64,000 nucleotides of DNA, taken from contig JAEUNO010000036.1 of NCBI GenBank assembly GCA_016791045.1, forward strand, positions 27,620 to 91,619, given 5' to 3'. Shown one piece after another: positions 48,009 to 56,731 of this stretch. Numbering within the stretch: position 1 is the stretch's first letter; the number at the start of each line of letters is the position of its first letter. The stretch comes from Methyloversatilis sp. (GTDB taxonomy: Bacteria > Pseudomonadota > Gammaproteobacteria > Burkholderiales > Rhodocyclaceae). The translations under genes were made by a program, and so were the position numbers. The notes under the pieces were generated by a model. It was not told the origin of the DNA. It was given only the letters and a program-made list of their open reading frames with translations, and made no database searches.

Positions 48009-48033
48009 CTGTCTGGTGCACGATTCCAGACAG
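48009..48033. promoter_or_regulatory. Inverted repeat between rpfF and the GspE-type gene
   Basis: CTGTCTGG (48009-48016) and CCAGACAG (48026-48033) form a perfect 8-bp dyad with a 9-base spacer. It lies about 95 bases upstream of rpfF and 120 upstream of the divergent ATPase gene, in a region of otherwise AT-rich sequence. It could be an operator for either gene. Confidence 0.4.
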
Positions 48034-48152
48034 AGTCTGACCCTGTAAGTGCATGTTACGACAACACGAGAATTTTTTGCTTGAAATTTTGATTGCACCC
48101 GACGGGGATCAATCTGCTGCTCGGCTATAGTCGGACGCAACAGGAGGAATCG

Positions 48153-49943
48153 ATGACAGCAGCCGCATCCGGCACCGAGCAACGCGAACACAAACTGACC
48201 CTGCAGGAGCTTGTTGACGCCATGGTGGCCGACGGCCTGCTGGGCGATGCGGTGGCGCGTACCTTCATGCACGACCGCCGCTACTGGCGAGGCGGCGAGC
48301 ATCCGCTCGTCGTGCTGGCACAGCAGAAATGGCGCTCGCTGCATCCGCCGCACCGTCCGCTCAATCTGGATGCGCTGACCGAATGGATGGCCGGCTGGAG
48401 CGGTCACGAGTACTACCACATCGACCCGCTGAAGGTTGATTTTGCGGCCGTGACCGAGGTGGTGTCGAGCGCCTACGCCAACCGGTTCCGCATCCTGCCG
48501 GTCCAGGCTTCGGCGCGCGAGGTGGTGATCGCGACCGCCGAGCCCTTCATGAACGAATGGGAAAAGGAACTGGCGCCCATCCTGCGCCGGCCGATCCGGC
48601 GCGTCATCGCCAACCCGGACGATATCGCCCGCTACGTGGTCGAGTTCTACAGTCTGGCGAAATCGGTCAAGGGGGCGGCCAAGCGGGGTGACGTCAGCGG
48701 TGTCGGCGCATCGAATTTCGAACAGCTGGTCGAACTGGGCCGCAGCAACCGGCCGCTCGATGCCAATGACCAGCACATCGTCACCATCGTCGACTGGCTG
48801 TGGCAATACGCTTTCGAGCAGCGCGCCAGCGACATCCACATCGAACCGCGGCGCGACTTCGGCGTCGTGCGCTTCCGGATCGATGGCGTGCTGCATCAGG
48901 TCTATCAGATTCCGATGCCGGTACTGGGCGCGATGACCTCGCGCATCAAGATACTGGGCCGCATGGACGTGGTGGAAAAGCGCCGGCCGCAGGACGGGCG
49001 GATCAAGACGCGCGCACCCGACGGCCAGGAAATCGAACTGCGTCTGTCCACGCTGCCGACCGCCTTCGGCGAAAAGCTGGTGATGCGGGTGTTCGACCCG
49101 GAAGTGCTGGTGCGCGACTTCCGCGATCTGGGCTTTTCCGACGAGGACGCGCGACGCTGGAAGAACATGACGACGCAGCCGAACGGCATCGTGCTGGTGA
49201 CCGGTCCGACCGGCTCGGGCAAGACCACCACGCTGTACTCGACACTGAAGAACCTCGCAACACCCGAGGTCAATGTCTGCACGCTCGAAGACCCGATCGA
49301 AATGATCGAGCCGTCGTTCAATCAGGTGCAGGTGTCGGCCGACATCGGCGTCACCTTTTCGGCCGGCATCCGGTCGCTGATGCGACAGGACCCGGACATC
49401 ATCATGGTGGGCGAGATACGCGACCTCGAAACGGCCGAAATGGCGATCCAGGCGGCGCTGACCGGTCACCTCGTGCTGTCGACGCTGCATACCAACGATG
49501 CGCCGTCGGCGATTACCCGCCTGATGGATCTGGGCGTACCCAGCTATCTGCTGAACGCCACGGTGCTGGGCGTGATGGCGCAGCGGCTGGTCCGCACGCT
49601 GTGTCCGCACTGCCGCAAGCCGGCCACGCCGCAGGAAACCGATCCGCAAGCCTGGAACGAACTGGTGTCGCCGTGGAAGGCGAGCCGTCCGGATCGTTTC
49701 ATGCAGTCGGTCGGTTGCCTGGAATGCCGCATGACGGGCTACGCGGGCCGCATCGGCATCTACGAAATCCTGCTGATGTCGCCGGAAATCAAGAACCTGA
49801 TTTCGGCCAGCGCCGACATCGCCGCGCTGCGCGAACAGGCTTATCGCGAAGGCATGTATCCGCTGCGGGTGTCCGGTGCCCTGAAGATCGCCCAGGGCGT
49901 GACCACACTGGGCGAAGTCATGAAGGTGGCGCCGCCGGCCTGA
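48153..49943 (+). CDS. GspE/PilB-family secretion or pilus ATPase
   Basis: A 596-residue AAA ATPase for a type II secretion or type IV pilus-like system. ATG 48153 has AGGAGG five bases upstream. It has an N-terminal regulatory domain, an N2 domain (ASDIHIEPRRDFGVVRFRID), Walker A GPTGSGKT at 351-358, a Walker B region DIIMVGEIRD at 415-424, a His box, and a zinc-type tetracysteine (LCPHCRKP and VGCLECRMTGY). No other pilus or secretion gene is next to it; pseudopilins lie 8 kb away. Confidence 0.93.
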   Translation: MTAAASGTEQREHKLTLQELVDAMVADGLLGDAVARTFMHDRRYWRGGEHPLVVLAQQKWRSLHPPHRPLNLDALTEWMAGWSGHEYYHIDPLKVDFAAVTEVVSSAYANRFRILPVQASAREVVIATAEPFMNEWEKELAPILRRPIRRVIANPDDIARYVVEFYSLAKSVKGAAKRGDVSGVGASNFEQLVELGRSNRPLDANDQHIVTIVDWLWQYAFEQRASDIHIEPRRDFGVVRFRIDGVLHQVYQIPMPVLGAMTSRIKILGRMDVVEKRRPQDGRIKTRAPDGQEIELRLSTLPTAFGEKLVMRVFDPEVLVRDFRDLGFSDEDARRWKNMTTQPNGIVLVTGPTGSGKTTTLYSTLKNLATPEVNVCTLEDPIEMIEPSFNQVQVSADIGVTFSAGIRSLMRQDPDIIMVGEIRDLETAEMAIQAALTGHLVLSTLHTNDAPSAITRLMDLGVPSYLLNATVLGVMAQRLVRTLCPHCRKPATPQETDPQAWNELVSPWKASRPDRFMQSVGCLECRMTGYAGRIGIYEILLMSPEIKNLISASADIAALREQAYREGMYPLRVSGALKIAQGVTTLGEVMKVAPPA

Positions 49944-49965
49944 AGCCGGTTGTGCGCCGCCGTCC

Positions 49966-50628
49966 TCAGTACCCTTCGCCCGGTGGCCAGCCAACCCCGA
50001 CGAAGGGCGGCTTGCGGCCGACCAGTCCTTCGAGCAGCGTCAGTTCCGCATCCGTGTGGTTGATCAGCCGGGCGGCCGACATCATGTCGCCGCCCGGCTT
50101 GTCGCGCAGCCACATCGGCTTGTCGTGATGGCGGGTCTGGATGGTTTCGGTCTGCCCCGGATCACCGTTGCGCGCGATGACCGCTTCGCCGTAGCACAGA
50201 CAGAAGTAGGTCTGCTCCTCGGCCGTTTCGATGTAGCAGCCGGTACCCCGGATACCGATGGTGGCCGCCGGGGTCGCGATGCGCCGCTGGCCGCGGTCGA
50301 ACACCGACAGCAGGCGCCCGGTGATGACGCGCATCAGGTCGGCGGCAACGCCGCTGCCAAAGGCGACATGCGAATCGCCACGCTGCATGAACGCGTCGCG
50401 GCCTATCACGTAGATCGCTTCCGACCCCGCGCCGGTGCGCACCGTGTCGCCCGGATGCACCGGCATGCCGAATTTCGCCGGCACGCCGTTGATCGTCACG
50501 TTGCCACGGAAACCGCGCAGCCCGGGGCGGTCGTCACGGGCCAGCGCATCGCGCACCAGCGTGTCCAGTGCCAGCGGGGCGGCACTGCCGGCCACCAGCA
50601 AGCGCGTGAGCATGCGTCGTCTGTCCAT
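49966..50628 (-). CDS. FecR-domain exported protein
   Basis: A 220-residue protein with a Tat-like signal (RRRMLTRLLVAGSAAPLAL) and a FecR domain (GMPVHPGDTVRTGAGSEAIY, then ATPAATIGIRGTGCYIE). It is probably periplasmic. The FecR domain is shared by anti-sigma factors and by surface or filamentous assembly proteins; no sigma factor gene is adjacent. Two cysteines appear close together in YFCLCYG. Confidence 0.8.
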   Translation of the reverse strand: MDRRRMLTRLLVAGSAAPLALDTLVRDALARDDRPGLRGFRGNVTINGVPAKFGMPVHPGDTVRTGAGSEAIYVIGRDAFMQRGDSHVAFGSGVAADLMRVITGRLLSVFDRGQRRIATPAATIGIRGTGCYIETAEEQTYFCLCYGEAVIARNGDPGQTETIQTRHHDKPMWLRDKPGGDMMSAARLINHTDAELTLLEGLVGRKPPFVGVGWPPGEGY

Positions 50629-50772
50629 CCGGCTGTCTCCCTGTTGTGTTGGGGCGGATTATGGCCTGCGCGGCAGACTGCCGGACGCATTCATCCTGAA
50701 AACCTCGGCCGACCGCTTGCCTTATCCCCCGCCAATTCTGCTCGCTGCGCCGATCACCTGCGGCTGCCAGGA

Positions 50773-51255
50773 TCATTCGTCGCCGGCAAGCACGGCGTCA
50801 CCCAGACCGACACGACCGCTGCGCAGCACCCGCGCGGTGATGCCGCCATGTCCGCGCATCGCGTTGTAGCCGCCACGGCCCAGATTGCTTTCCATGCGCG
50901 AGCAGGGGTCGCAGGTGCCGGTGTATTCCAGCAGCGCTTCGCCCAGCTGGAAGCGTCGGCCCTTCAGCGCCAGCAGATTGATGCCGCTGACCACGATGTT
51001 GCGTCGCACCTGTTCCGGGCTGACGACATCCGTACCGAGCAGGCCGGCCACCGTCTGCAGGTGTTCGGCCTGTATCAGCGTGACCTGGCGCTTGCCGCCC
51101 GGGCTGGCGTAATGGTCGCCTTCAAGCCCGAGCGCCTCGATGGCCTGTACCGATTCGACCGGCTGCAGCGGCTTCAGCCGCGCCGGCCGTACCCCGATCC
51201 AGGTCACGCAGCCCGGCTGGGCGAAGGTGGATTTCAATGATTCAAGGGTATTCAT
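50773..51255 (-). CDS. MOSC-domain protein
   Basis: A 160-residue protein with a MOSC (molybdenum-cofactor sulfurase C-terminal) domain: GLEGDHYASPGGKRQVTLIQ, the motif RRNIVVSGINL, and the conserved Cys in YTGTCDPCSRME. Such proteins bind or transfer Moco-linked sulfur, or act in detoxifying N-hydroxylated compounds as in YiiM. It starts 38 bases after the imuB stop on the same strand. Confidence 0.85.
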   Translation of the reverse strand: MNTLESLKSTFAQPGCVTWIGVRPARLKPLQPVESVQAIEALGLEGDHYASPGGKRQVTLIQAEHLQTVAGLLGTDVVSPEQVRRNIVVSGINLLALKGRRFQLGEALLEYTGTCDPCSRMESNLGRGGYNAMRGHGGITARVLRSGRVGLGDAVLAGDE

Positions 51256-51293
51256 GTGCGCTCGCGATATCGGTCATCCAGGCGGATGCTACT

Positions 51294-52751
51294 TCACGCG
51301 AACAGCCCGTGCAGATACCAGCGGTGTGGCGGCAGGTGCTCGCGGTAGATCCACAACTGAGCGTGATCGGTGCTCAGCGCGACGAAATAGTCGCGCAGCG
51401 CGTCGCCCGGACTGGCTTCCCCATCGGTGTCCCACCAGCCGGACTCGATGCGTTCGGGGCCGCTGACCAGTTCGAGCGGTCCGCCGCGCCACGGCTGGTT
51501 GCGGAGGGTCTGCAGCAACCGGGGTTCGGGCAGCAGCCAGAGCGGGCGTCTGCCGCCTTGCGCAGCGGCGGTCGTGCCCGGGCCGGGTTCGACCTGCTGC
51601 TGAGATCGTTCCGGCCGGTGGTCGGCGCAGGCGGACAGTGCGTACACCCGGTCCGGTCCGAGCCGGGCGCGCAGGTGTTCGATCAGCAGCCTGCCGGCTT
51701 CCTGCCGCCGGGCGGGCGAGGGGGCCTGCGGACCGAACAGGTCTTCGCTGCGCCCTGCCAGTTCGATCCAGTGCGCAGCCTTCAGGCGCAGCGCGCCGAC
51801 GGCTTCGGGCAAGGCAAGCCGTGCCAGGTGTTCGCGCGTCAGCAGCGCCATGCGATGGGCGTCGCGTGACGGCGTGCCCAGTGTCAGCGTCAGTACGGTC
51901 GGCGGATGGTGTTCGTGTTCCAGTTCAAGCCGACAGCTTTCGATGCCGGCATGCACGGCGGCCAGCTGCGTGCAGCAGGCGTTGAACAGCCGGTTGGCTG
52001 CGAACAGCAGCACGTCGCTGTCGTGTCGTGGTACCGGCAGTTCGAGCCGGCTGTCGATCTGCGGTGGTGCCTCGAAAAAGGGCCGCGGGTCAGGTCGCTG
52101 GCCAAGCGCCTGGTCGAGCAGGCGACGCAGTCCGGCGGCATCGCGTCGCGCCAGGGCATCGCGCGGCAGCTTCATCACTTCACCCACGGTACGCAGGCCG
52201 CTGTCGGCAAGCAGGGCGAGCAGGGACGCATCGGCTTCCATCGCACGCAGCGGCAAGGCGGCCAGTGCTTCGGCCAGGGCTTGATCATCGTCTGCGACGC
52301 ATTGACCTGGCGTGGCGCGTGCCAGCCAGCGGGCCGCGCGTGGGGTGGGTGCGCAGGCGCTCAGCGCCCGGAAACCGGCCGCAGCCAGATCGCTGCGCAG
52401 ATGGCGCAGCAGGGCGTCCAGCCCGCCGAACAGCCGCGTGCTGCCGGCAATGTCGAGCAGCAGGCCGTCATCTTCCAGCACGACCCGCGGCGTGTAGCGC
52501 AGTGCACAGCCCGCGGCTTCACGCAGTGCAGAGCGCTCGGCCTCGGGGGATTTCGGTCGTGCGAGCAGATCCGGGGCTATTGCCAGTGCGTCGGCCACAC
52601 CCTGTCCGGGGCGCACGCCCTGTGCCAGTGCCGTTGCGTCCAGCGCACACACGCGCTGCCGATGCGCCACAGCCAGCGGACGGGTGTGCGAGGGGTTGCG
52701 GAACAGGGCCTGCAGGGGCCAGTCGGGAAAGACGAGTGCCAGCCAGCGCAT
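51294..52751 (-). CDS. imuB: ImuB, Y-family polymerase-like SOS mutagenesis protein
   Basis: A 485-residue DinB/UmuC-related protein starting MRWLALVFPDWPLQALFRN. Bacterial ImuB proteins lack the catalytic acidic residues and act as a hub linking the beta clamp, ImuA and DnaE2 in damage-induced mutagenesis. A helix-hairpin-helix region (LLADSGLRTVGEVMKLP) and little-finger region are visible. The C-terminal part ends YREHLPPHRWYLHGLFA, typical for the family. AGGA lies just before the ATG. It lies 241 bases downstream of imuA. No dnaE2 follows. Confidence 0.92.
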   Translation of the reverse strand: MRWLALVFPDWPLQALFRNPSHTRPLAVAHRQRVCALDATALAQGVRPGQGVADALAIAPDLLARPKSPEAERSALREAAGCALRYTPRVVLEDDGLLLDIAGSTRLFGGLDALLRHLRSDLAAAGFRALSACAPTPRAARWLARATPGQCVADDDQALAEALAALPLRAMEADASLLALLADSGLRTVGEVMKLPRDALARRDAAGLRRLLDQALGQRPDPRPFFEAPPQIDSRLELPVPRHDSDVLLFAANRLFNACCTQLAAVHAGIESCRLELEHEHHPPTVLTLTLGTPSRDAHRMALLTREHLARLALPEAVGALRLKAAHWIELAGRSEDLFGPQAPSPARRQEAGRLLIEHLRARLGPDRVYALSACADHRPERSQQQVEPGPGTTAAAQGGRRPLWLLPEPRLLQTLRNQPWRGGPLELVSGPERIESGWWDTDGEASPGDALRDYFVALSTDHAQLWIYREHLPPHRWYLHGLFA

Positions 52752-52992
52752 GATCCTGAAAACCTCATTTGACTGCTCACCAGGTTATTGAATTGAAAAT
52801 CTTCGCCAGCGACACTGTCGTCGCATTCCGGAGCATCACCCCGCAGATGAGCGCGCTTCGCCACCGCGTGCACGGCTGGCGGGGCGCCCGGCCGCGTTGC
52901 GCGTCCCTGCCGTACGCATCGCCAACCATGCCCATGACACCGATCAATCGAGGTCTTCAGGTGATTTGTCGACGTTCATCTTCGGCAGGGCT

Positions 52993-53682
52993 TCATGCGA
53001 TCAGCGCCAGCGCGGGCGGTGCTGCGCGGCGCACCACTGCTGTGGCCAGCGGTGCATCAAAACCCGCACCCTGCAGGTAGAGCGGCTGGTTCGCCGGCGC
53101 ACCTCGCCGTTTCAGGATGTCGATGCGCAGCACGCCGGCTGCGCGAGCCGACAACTGCAGACGCAGCACCGCAGGCGAGGCGTGCCGTGCCTGCTGCAGC
53201 GGACGGAACAGGATCAGCGGAATCGCCGCTTCGCGTACTGCCAGCTGCAGCCGTCGCAGCAGTGCATTGTCGACACGGTCGAGCCAGCCGACGACTACCG
53301 AACAGACGCCTGAGCGCAATGCCTGGCGAATTGCCCACACCCGCTCGCCCGCTGTGTCTGCCCGTACCACGATCAATTGCCGGGTCCGTACGCCGGCTGC
53401 CGCCAGCGCGGACACACCGGGCAGATGGGGTGGCGCCACCCAGATACGCCAGTGGCTTTCTGCTTCGGCTCCGGCCAGCAAAGGCATCAGCAGCGACAGT
53501 TCGCCGTGGCCGCTGCAATCGGTCAGCAGTTCGGTCATTTCGCCGATTGGCCAGCCTCGGCCGGGCAGGGCTGCATCCAGCATGGCGTGACCGGTCGGGA
53601 TGCCGTTCGGCACGCTCGGTGACACGTCGCCGGCCCGCCAGAGGGACGGGTGCCGCAAGAGGCTGAACGCTTGCGTGGTCAT
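52993..53682 (-). CDS. imuA: ImuA, RecA/SulA-like SOS mutagenesis protein
   Basis: A 229-residue RecA-fold protein with a degenerate P-loop region (WPIGEMTELLTDCSGHGELS) and the segment RIWVAPPHLPGVSALAAAGV. It starts 4 bases after the lexA stop, so the two genes are surely cotranscribed and LexA-controlled. ImuA works with ImuB and DnaE2 in SOS mutagenesis. Confidence 0.9.
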   Translation of the reverse strand: MTTQAFSLLRHPSLWRAGDVSPSVPNGIPTGHAMLDAALPGRGWPIGEMTELLTDCSGHGELSLLMPLLAGAEAESHWRIWVAPPHLPGVSALAAAGVRTRQLIVVRADTAGERVWAIRQALRSGVCSVVVGWLDRVDNALLRRLQLAVREAAIPLILFRPLQQARHASPAVLRLQLSARAAGVLRIDILKRRGAPANQPLYLQGAGFDAPLATAVVRRAAPPALALIA

Positions 53683-53686
53683 TGCG

Positions 53687-54295
53687 TCAGACCGGACTGC
53701 CGTTGCGGATCAGACCCACCACCAGGCCCTCGATCACCAGCGGGTCACGCTGCGTATCGATCACGATGGGCTGGAACTCCGGATTTTCGGGCAGCAGTTC
53801 GACGTGTGAGCCAAGCCGTTTCAAACGCTTCACAGTCACTTCTTCGCTCAGGCGGGCAACGATGATCTGGCCATTCACCGCTTCGTTCGTGGCGTGGATG
53901 GCGAGCAGGTCGCCATCGAGGATGCCGGCGTCACGCATGCTCTGGCCACGCACCCGCAGCAGGTAGTCGGCACGGGGTGAAAACATGGCCGGATCAAGCT
54001 GGTAGCGCCCCTGTACATGTGCATCGGCCAGTATCGGACTGCCCGCCGCGACCCGGCCGATCAGCGGGATGCCGGGAGATTCGGTCAGCCGGATGCCGCG
54101 TGCACGACCTTCGTCCAGACTGATGACACCCTTGCGCGCCAGCGCCCGCAGATGGCTTTCTGCGGCATTGGGGGAACGGAAACCGAAGGCCTGTGCGATT
54201 TCCGCCCGGGTGGGCGGGCTGCCGCGCTCGCTGACGGCATCGCGTATCAGTTGCAGGATCTGTTGCTGACGGGCTGTCAGGACGCTTGAGACCAT
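53687..54295 (-). CDS. lexA: LexA repressor
   Basis: LexA represses SOS genes and cleaves itself when bound to RecA filaments. The 202-residue protein has the DNA-binding helix [20 protein letters not shown], the A84-G85 scissile bond (RVAAGSP), the catalytic S119 ([12 protein letters not shown]) and K156 (EVTVKRL). It heads the lexA-imuA-imuB operon under a perfect LexA box. The ATG lies 25 bases from that box. Confidence 0.97.
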   Translation of the reverse strand: MVSSVLTARQQQILQLIRDAVSERGSPPTRAEIAQAFGFRSPNAAESHLRALARKGVISLDEGRARGIRLTESPGIPLIGRVAAGSPILADAHVQGRYQLDPAMFSPRADYLLRVRGQSMRDAGILDGDLLAIHATNEAVNGQIIVARLSEEVTVKRLKRLGSHVELLPENPEFQPIVIDTQRDPLVIEGLVVGLIRNGSPV

Positions 54296-54320
54296 GATTC
54301 GGTACAGGAGTGTTCGTTGG

Positions 54321-54354
54321 CTGTATTTTTATACAGTTATCGATCGCCCTGCAA
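54321..54354 (-). promoter_or_regulatory. LexA (SOS) box and promoter of lexA-imuA-imuB
   Basis: CTGTATTTTTATACAG (54321-54336) fits the CTGT-N8-ACAG consensus perfectly. On the minus strand a -35-like TTGCAG lies at 54349-54354, and the -10 region (TATAAA/TAAAAA) sits inside the box, so bound LexA would block the polymerase. This is autoregulation of the SOS cassette. Confidence 0.9.
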
Positions 54355-54604
54355 GCGCTTTGCACCGCGGAAAACGAAATGTCGAGATTTGTTACACGTC
54401 AAAATCTGTGATCAGAGGCACAGAACGAGGTTCTGTCGAAACGAGATTAATTTCAAGCCTATGAAATAAAACGATTTTATAATTTATATGGAGGGTTTCA
54501 GCACTTTGTGACGGTCTGTGCCCTAAGACTTAGGTCATGCACCCGCGCGTCGACGTTTCTGACAGTGCTGCGTTGCAGCGAACTTTCGGGGCTTGCCCGG
54601 ACAA

Positions 54605-54628
54605 CAAAAAAGCACCCGAAGGTGCTTT
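54605..54628 (-). terminator. Rho-independent terminator of the PEP-CTERM gene
   Basis: On the minus strand AAAGCACC-TTCG-GGTGCTTT forms an 8-bp stem with a stable UUCG tetraloop, and the T-run continues directly after it (54605-54610 as A on the plus strand). It is 23 bases after the stop of the PEP-CTERM gene and separates it from the lexA promoter. Confidence 0.92.
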
Positions 54629-54650
54629 CTTGTTGAACGGCTGAAGCCGA

Positions 54651-55340
54651 TCAGCTCATGCGACGCTTTGCCATCAGACCGATCATGCCCAGGCCTGCAA
54701 GCATCATCAGGTAGGTATCGGCTTCCGGCACTGCACTGACTGCGATGGTCAGATCCACGTTCTTCTTCTCGATGAATGCAGCAGTCGGGAAGGAGTTGGG
54801 CGGATTGTAGGCAGCCAAGATGTTCTGAATCGTGAACGTGGCCGACTTCGAAGACTCGTCCAGTGTCACGAGTGCTGTAGCAGTCCAGTCGGTGGTGGCA
54901 AAATCGAACAGCGCATTGGCGGCGAAGCCGCCAGCCGCGATCGATGTTGTCGAGATCGGCGAGCCGGCCGTATCAAGGCTGCGGCCGCGCAACTGACCTG
55001 TTGCGCTTACACCGGACCCGTCGCCGAAGAAGAAGTAATCGCCGCTTTCCCACAGGGAAGCGCCATTGATTAGATAATTATCCTTTGCGGTGACTGTCAC
55101 GGCAAACGTCGAATTGGTGACATTGATGCCCTGGCCGTAGCTCGCGGCAGTGAAACCGGGACTGCCGGAGGGCGCCCAGGACAGCGTGTCTCCTACCAGC
55201 GTTGGCGTACCGAACAGGCCAGTCAGTGCATCATCGTAAGTGACATCAAAAAACGAGCCACTCAGCGTGACGCTGGCCGCTTGAGCACTGCCGAAGGCAA
55301 ACATGCTGCCCAATGCAACTGCCAATAAAGATTTCTTCAT
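54651..55340 (-). CDS. PEP-CTERM protein with variant sorting motif
   Basis: A 229-residue exported protein from ATG 55340, beginning MKKSLLAVALGSMFAFGSAQA (a signal peptide cleaved after AQA). A beta-rich middle domain has no family I recognise. The C-terminus carries VPEADTYLMMLAGLGMIGL and a basic end (AKRRMS), a PEP-CTERM tail with Ala in place of the second Pro. It has its own strong terminator. The surface or matrix role is inferred from the tail. Confidence 0.85.
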   Translation of the reverse strand: MKKSLLAVALGSMFAFGSAQAASVTLSGSFFDVTYDDALTGLFGTPTLVGDTLSWAPSGSPGFTAASYGQGINVTNSTFAVTVTAKDNYLINGASLWESGDYFFFGDGSGVSATGQLRGRSLDTAGSPISTTSIAAGGFAANALFDFATTDWTATALVTLDESSKSATFTIQNILAAYNPPNSFPTAAFIEKKNVDLTIAVSAVPEADTYLMMLAGLGMIGLMAKRRMS

Positions 55341-55761
55341 TTCCGTACCTTTCAAGAAAGTGACAGATCGCAAACAAATTTTTGCAAGAACGACTGTCTG
55401 ACACAACCATTCGAACCGCTTTCAATTGCAACTGCATGAAACCGGACTCTCTGTGATTGCCTCGGGTGACAGGCGGTCGATCCCGAAGAATGATAAGCAA
55501 GCAGCGTGCCGTCAGGAGTCAGCGAAAATCCGGATTCGGGATTGCTTCCCAAGCCCATGAAATGAAAAGGTTTGCCTTTCTTTATACTGGCTCGATGAGC
55601 CTGCGGCCCTGTACCTGATCCGTGCCTCATGCCCTTTTTTGTGCACAGCAGCGTCAGCTTTTCTTACAGCGCCTTCATGACTTGTCGGCGAGTAGCGCTG
55701 GTAGAATCCGCCGCATCATCCGGGAGCCGTTATGCGCGCCGTGCGCGGCTGGGAGGAGTGC
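55341..55761. other. Divergent promoter region, PEP-CTERM gene and bcp
   Basis: About 420 bases with no credible gene. It holds a TAGAAT -10-like box at 55702-55707, about 55 bases before the bcp start, without a well-spaced -35. The PEP-CTERM ribosome-binding area (TTCCGTACCTTTC on the plus strand) is at its left end. Short ORFs here have poor starts and no coding-type codon use. Confidence 0.45.
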
Positions 55762-56277
55762 ATGCTGAATGCAGGACAACCCGCTCCGCTGTTCGAGCTG
55801 CCGGACGCCGATTTCGAACTGTTCGATCTGCGCGAACAGATGGCGCGGCATCTGACAGTGCTCTATTTCTATATCAAGGACGATACGCCGGGATGCACCG
55901 CCCAGGCGATCGAATTCAGCGATCTCGAAGAACATTTCCGGAACTGCGACTGCACCATCGTGGGGATCAGTCGCGATGAATTGTTCACTCATGCAGAATT
56001 CCGCGACAGGCACGGACTGGCGTTCAGGCTGCTGTCAGATGTCGACGCCGAGGTCAGCCGGCGCTATGGTGCGTGGCGCGAACGCGAGGTCGAAGGCCGG
56101 TCACGTTTCTGCATGACCCGCTCGACCTTCATCATCGACCGGAAAGGTGTCATACGTTACGCGCAATACGGCGTGAATCCGCGCGGGCACGCAGGAGAAA
56201 TCCTCGAATGCGTGCGCGCACTCCATACGAAAGGAATCAGGAATGCTCATCACCAAGGACTCGGTCGTCACTCTTAA
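55762..56277 (+). CDS. bcp: Bcp/PrxQ-family peroxiredoxin
   Basis: A 171-residue thiol peroxidase from ATG 55762, preceded by GGGAGGAG. The peroxidatic Cys is in FYIKDDTPGCTAQAIEFSD, followed by the EHFRNCDCTIVGISRD region, where the paired Cys may act in resolution, and STFIIDRKGVIRYA. The last 12 residues (from [10 protein letters not shown] on) are encoded in sequence that overlaps slyD by 35 bases. It defends against peroxides. Confidence 0.9.
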   Translation: MLNAGQPAPLFELPDADFELFDLREQMARHLTVLYFYIKDDTPGCTAQAIEFSDLEEHFRNCDCTIVGISRDELFTHAEFRDRHGLAFRLLSDVDAEVSRRYGAWREREVEGRSRFCMTRSTFIIDRKGVIRYAQYGVNPRGHAGEILECVRALHTKGIRNAHHQGLGRHS

Positions 56278-56722
56278 ATACAGCGTGACCGATCCGGACG
56301 GAAATCTGGTCGATTCGGGTGCTGCGCCGCTCGCCTATCTGCATGGCGGTTATGGCGGCATCTTCCAGCCGATCGAGGAAGCGCTCGAAGGCCAGGCCGT
56401 CGGCTTTGAAGTGGTCGTCAAGCTGCAGCCGGAAGATGCGTTCGGCGAGTACGACGAAGAACTGGTGGAGATCGAGTCACGCTCGAACTTCCCGGAAAAC
56501 ATCGAAGTCGGCATGCAGTTCGAGCGCGTCAGCCCGGATGGCGAGGAAGAAGGTCTGTACACCGTCACCGACATCACCGATGATCGCATCGTGATCGACG
56601 GCAATCATCCGCTCGCCGGCACCGCACTGGTGTTTTCCTGCACCGTGGCCGAAATCCGCAAGGCGTCTGCGGAAGAACTGACGCACGGTCACGTGCACGG
56701 CGAGCACGGTCACCAGCACTGA
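56243..56722 (+). CDS. slyD: FKBP-type peptidyl-prolyl isomerase SlyD
   Basis: A 159-residue FKBP-fold isomerase/chaperone: [19 protein letters not shown], the conserved [21 protein letters not shown], the insert-in-flap domain (about 70-130), and a His-rich tail ([12 protein letters not shown]) suited to nickel binding. The start overlaps bcp, with AGGAA about 6 bases upstream. SlyD helps protein folding and hydrogenase maturation; no hydrogenase gene is nearby. Confidence 0.94.
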   Translation: MLITKDSVVTLKYSVTDPDGNLVDSGAAPLAYLHGGYGGIFQPIEEALEGQAVGFEVVVKLQPEDAFGEYDEELVEIESRSNFPENIEVGMQFERVSPDGEEEGLYTVTDITDDRIVIDGNHPLAGTALVFSCTVAEIRKASAEELTHGHVHGEHGHQH

Positions 56723-56731
56723 TCCGTCCCC

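Larger units (their letters stand above)
54296..54650. other. Intergenic region between lexA and the PEP-CTERM gene
   Basis: About 355 bases, markedly AT-rich between 54370 and 54500. Apart from the SOS promoter and the terminator at 54605-54628 it contains two dyads with no assigned role: CAGAAC-GAG-GTTCTG at 54421-54435 and CCTAAG-A-CTTAGG at 54522-54534. A TATAAT lies at 54478-54483, but no proper -35 is spaced to it. No ORF with credible coding features was found. Confidence 0.5.

Noticed and set aside
48000-49994. A 664-codon minus-strand frame opposite the GspE-type ATPase
   Set aside because: Antisense shadow of a gene with intact Walker motifs; no start context and no domains.
52752-52992. 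Possible small ORF between imuA and imuB on the minus strand (about 52 codons)
   Set aside because: Codon use is mixed at third positions, there is no good ribosome-binding site and the product matches nothing. Treated as non-coding.
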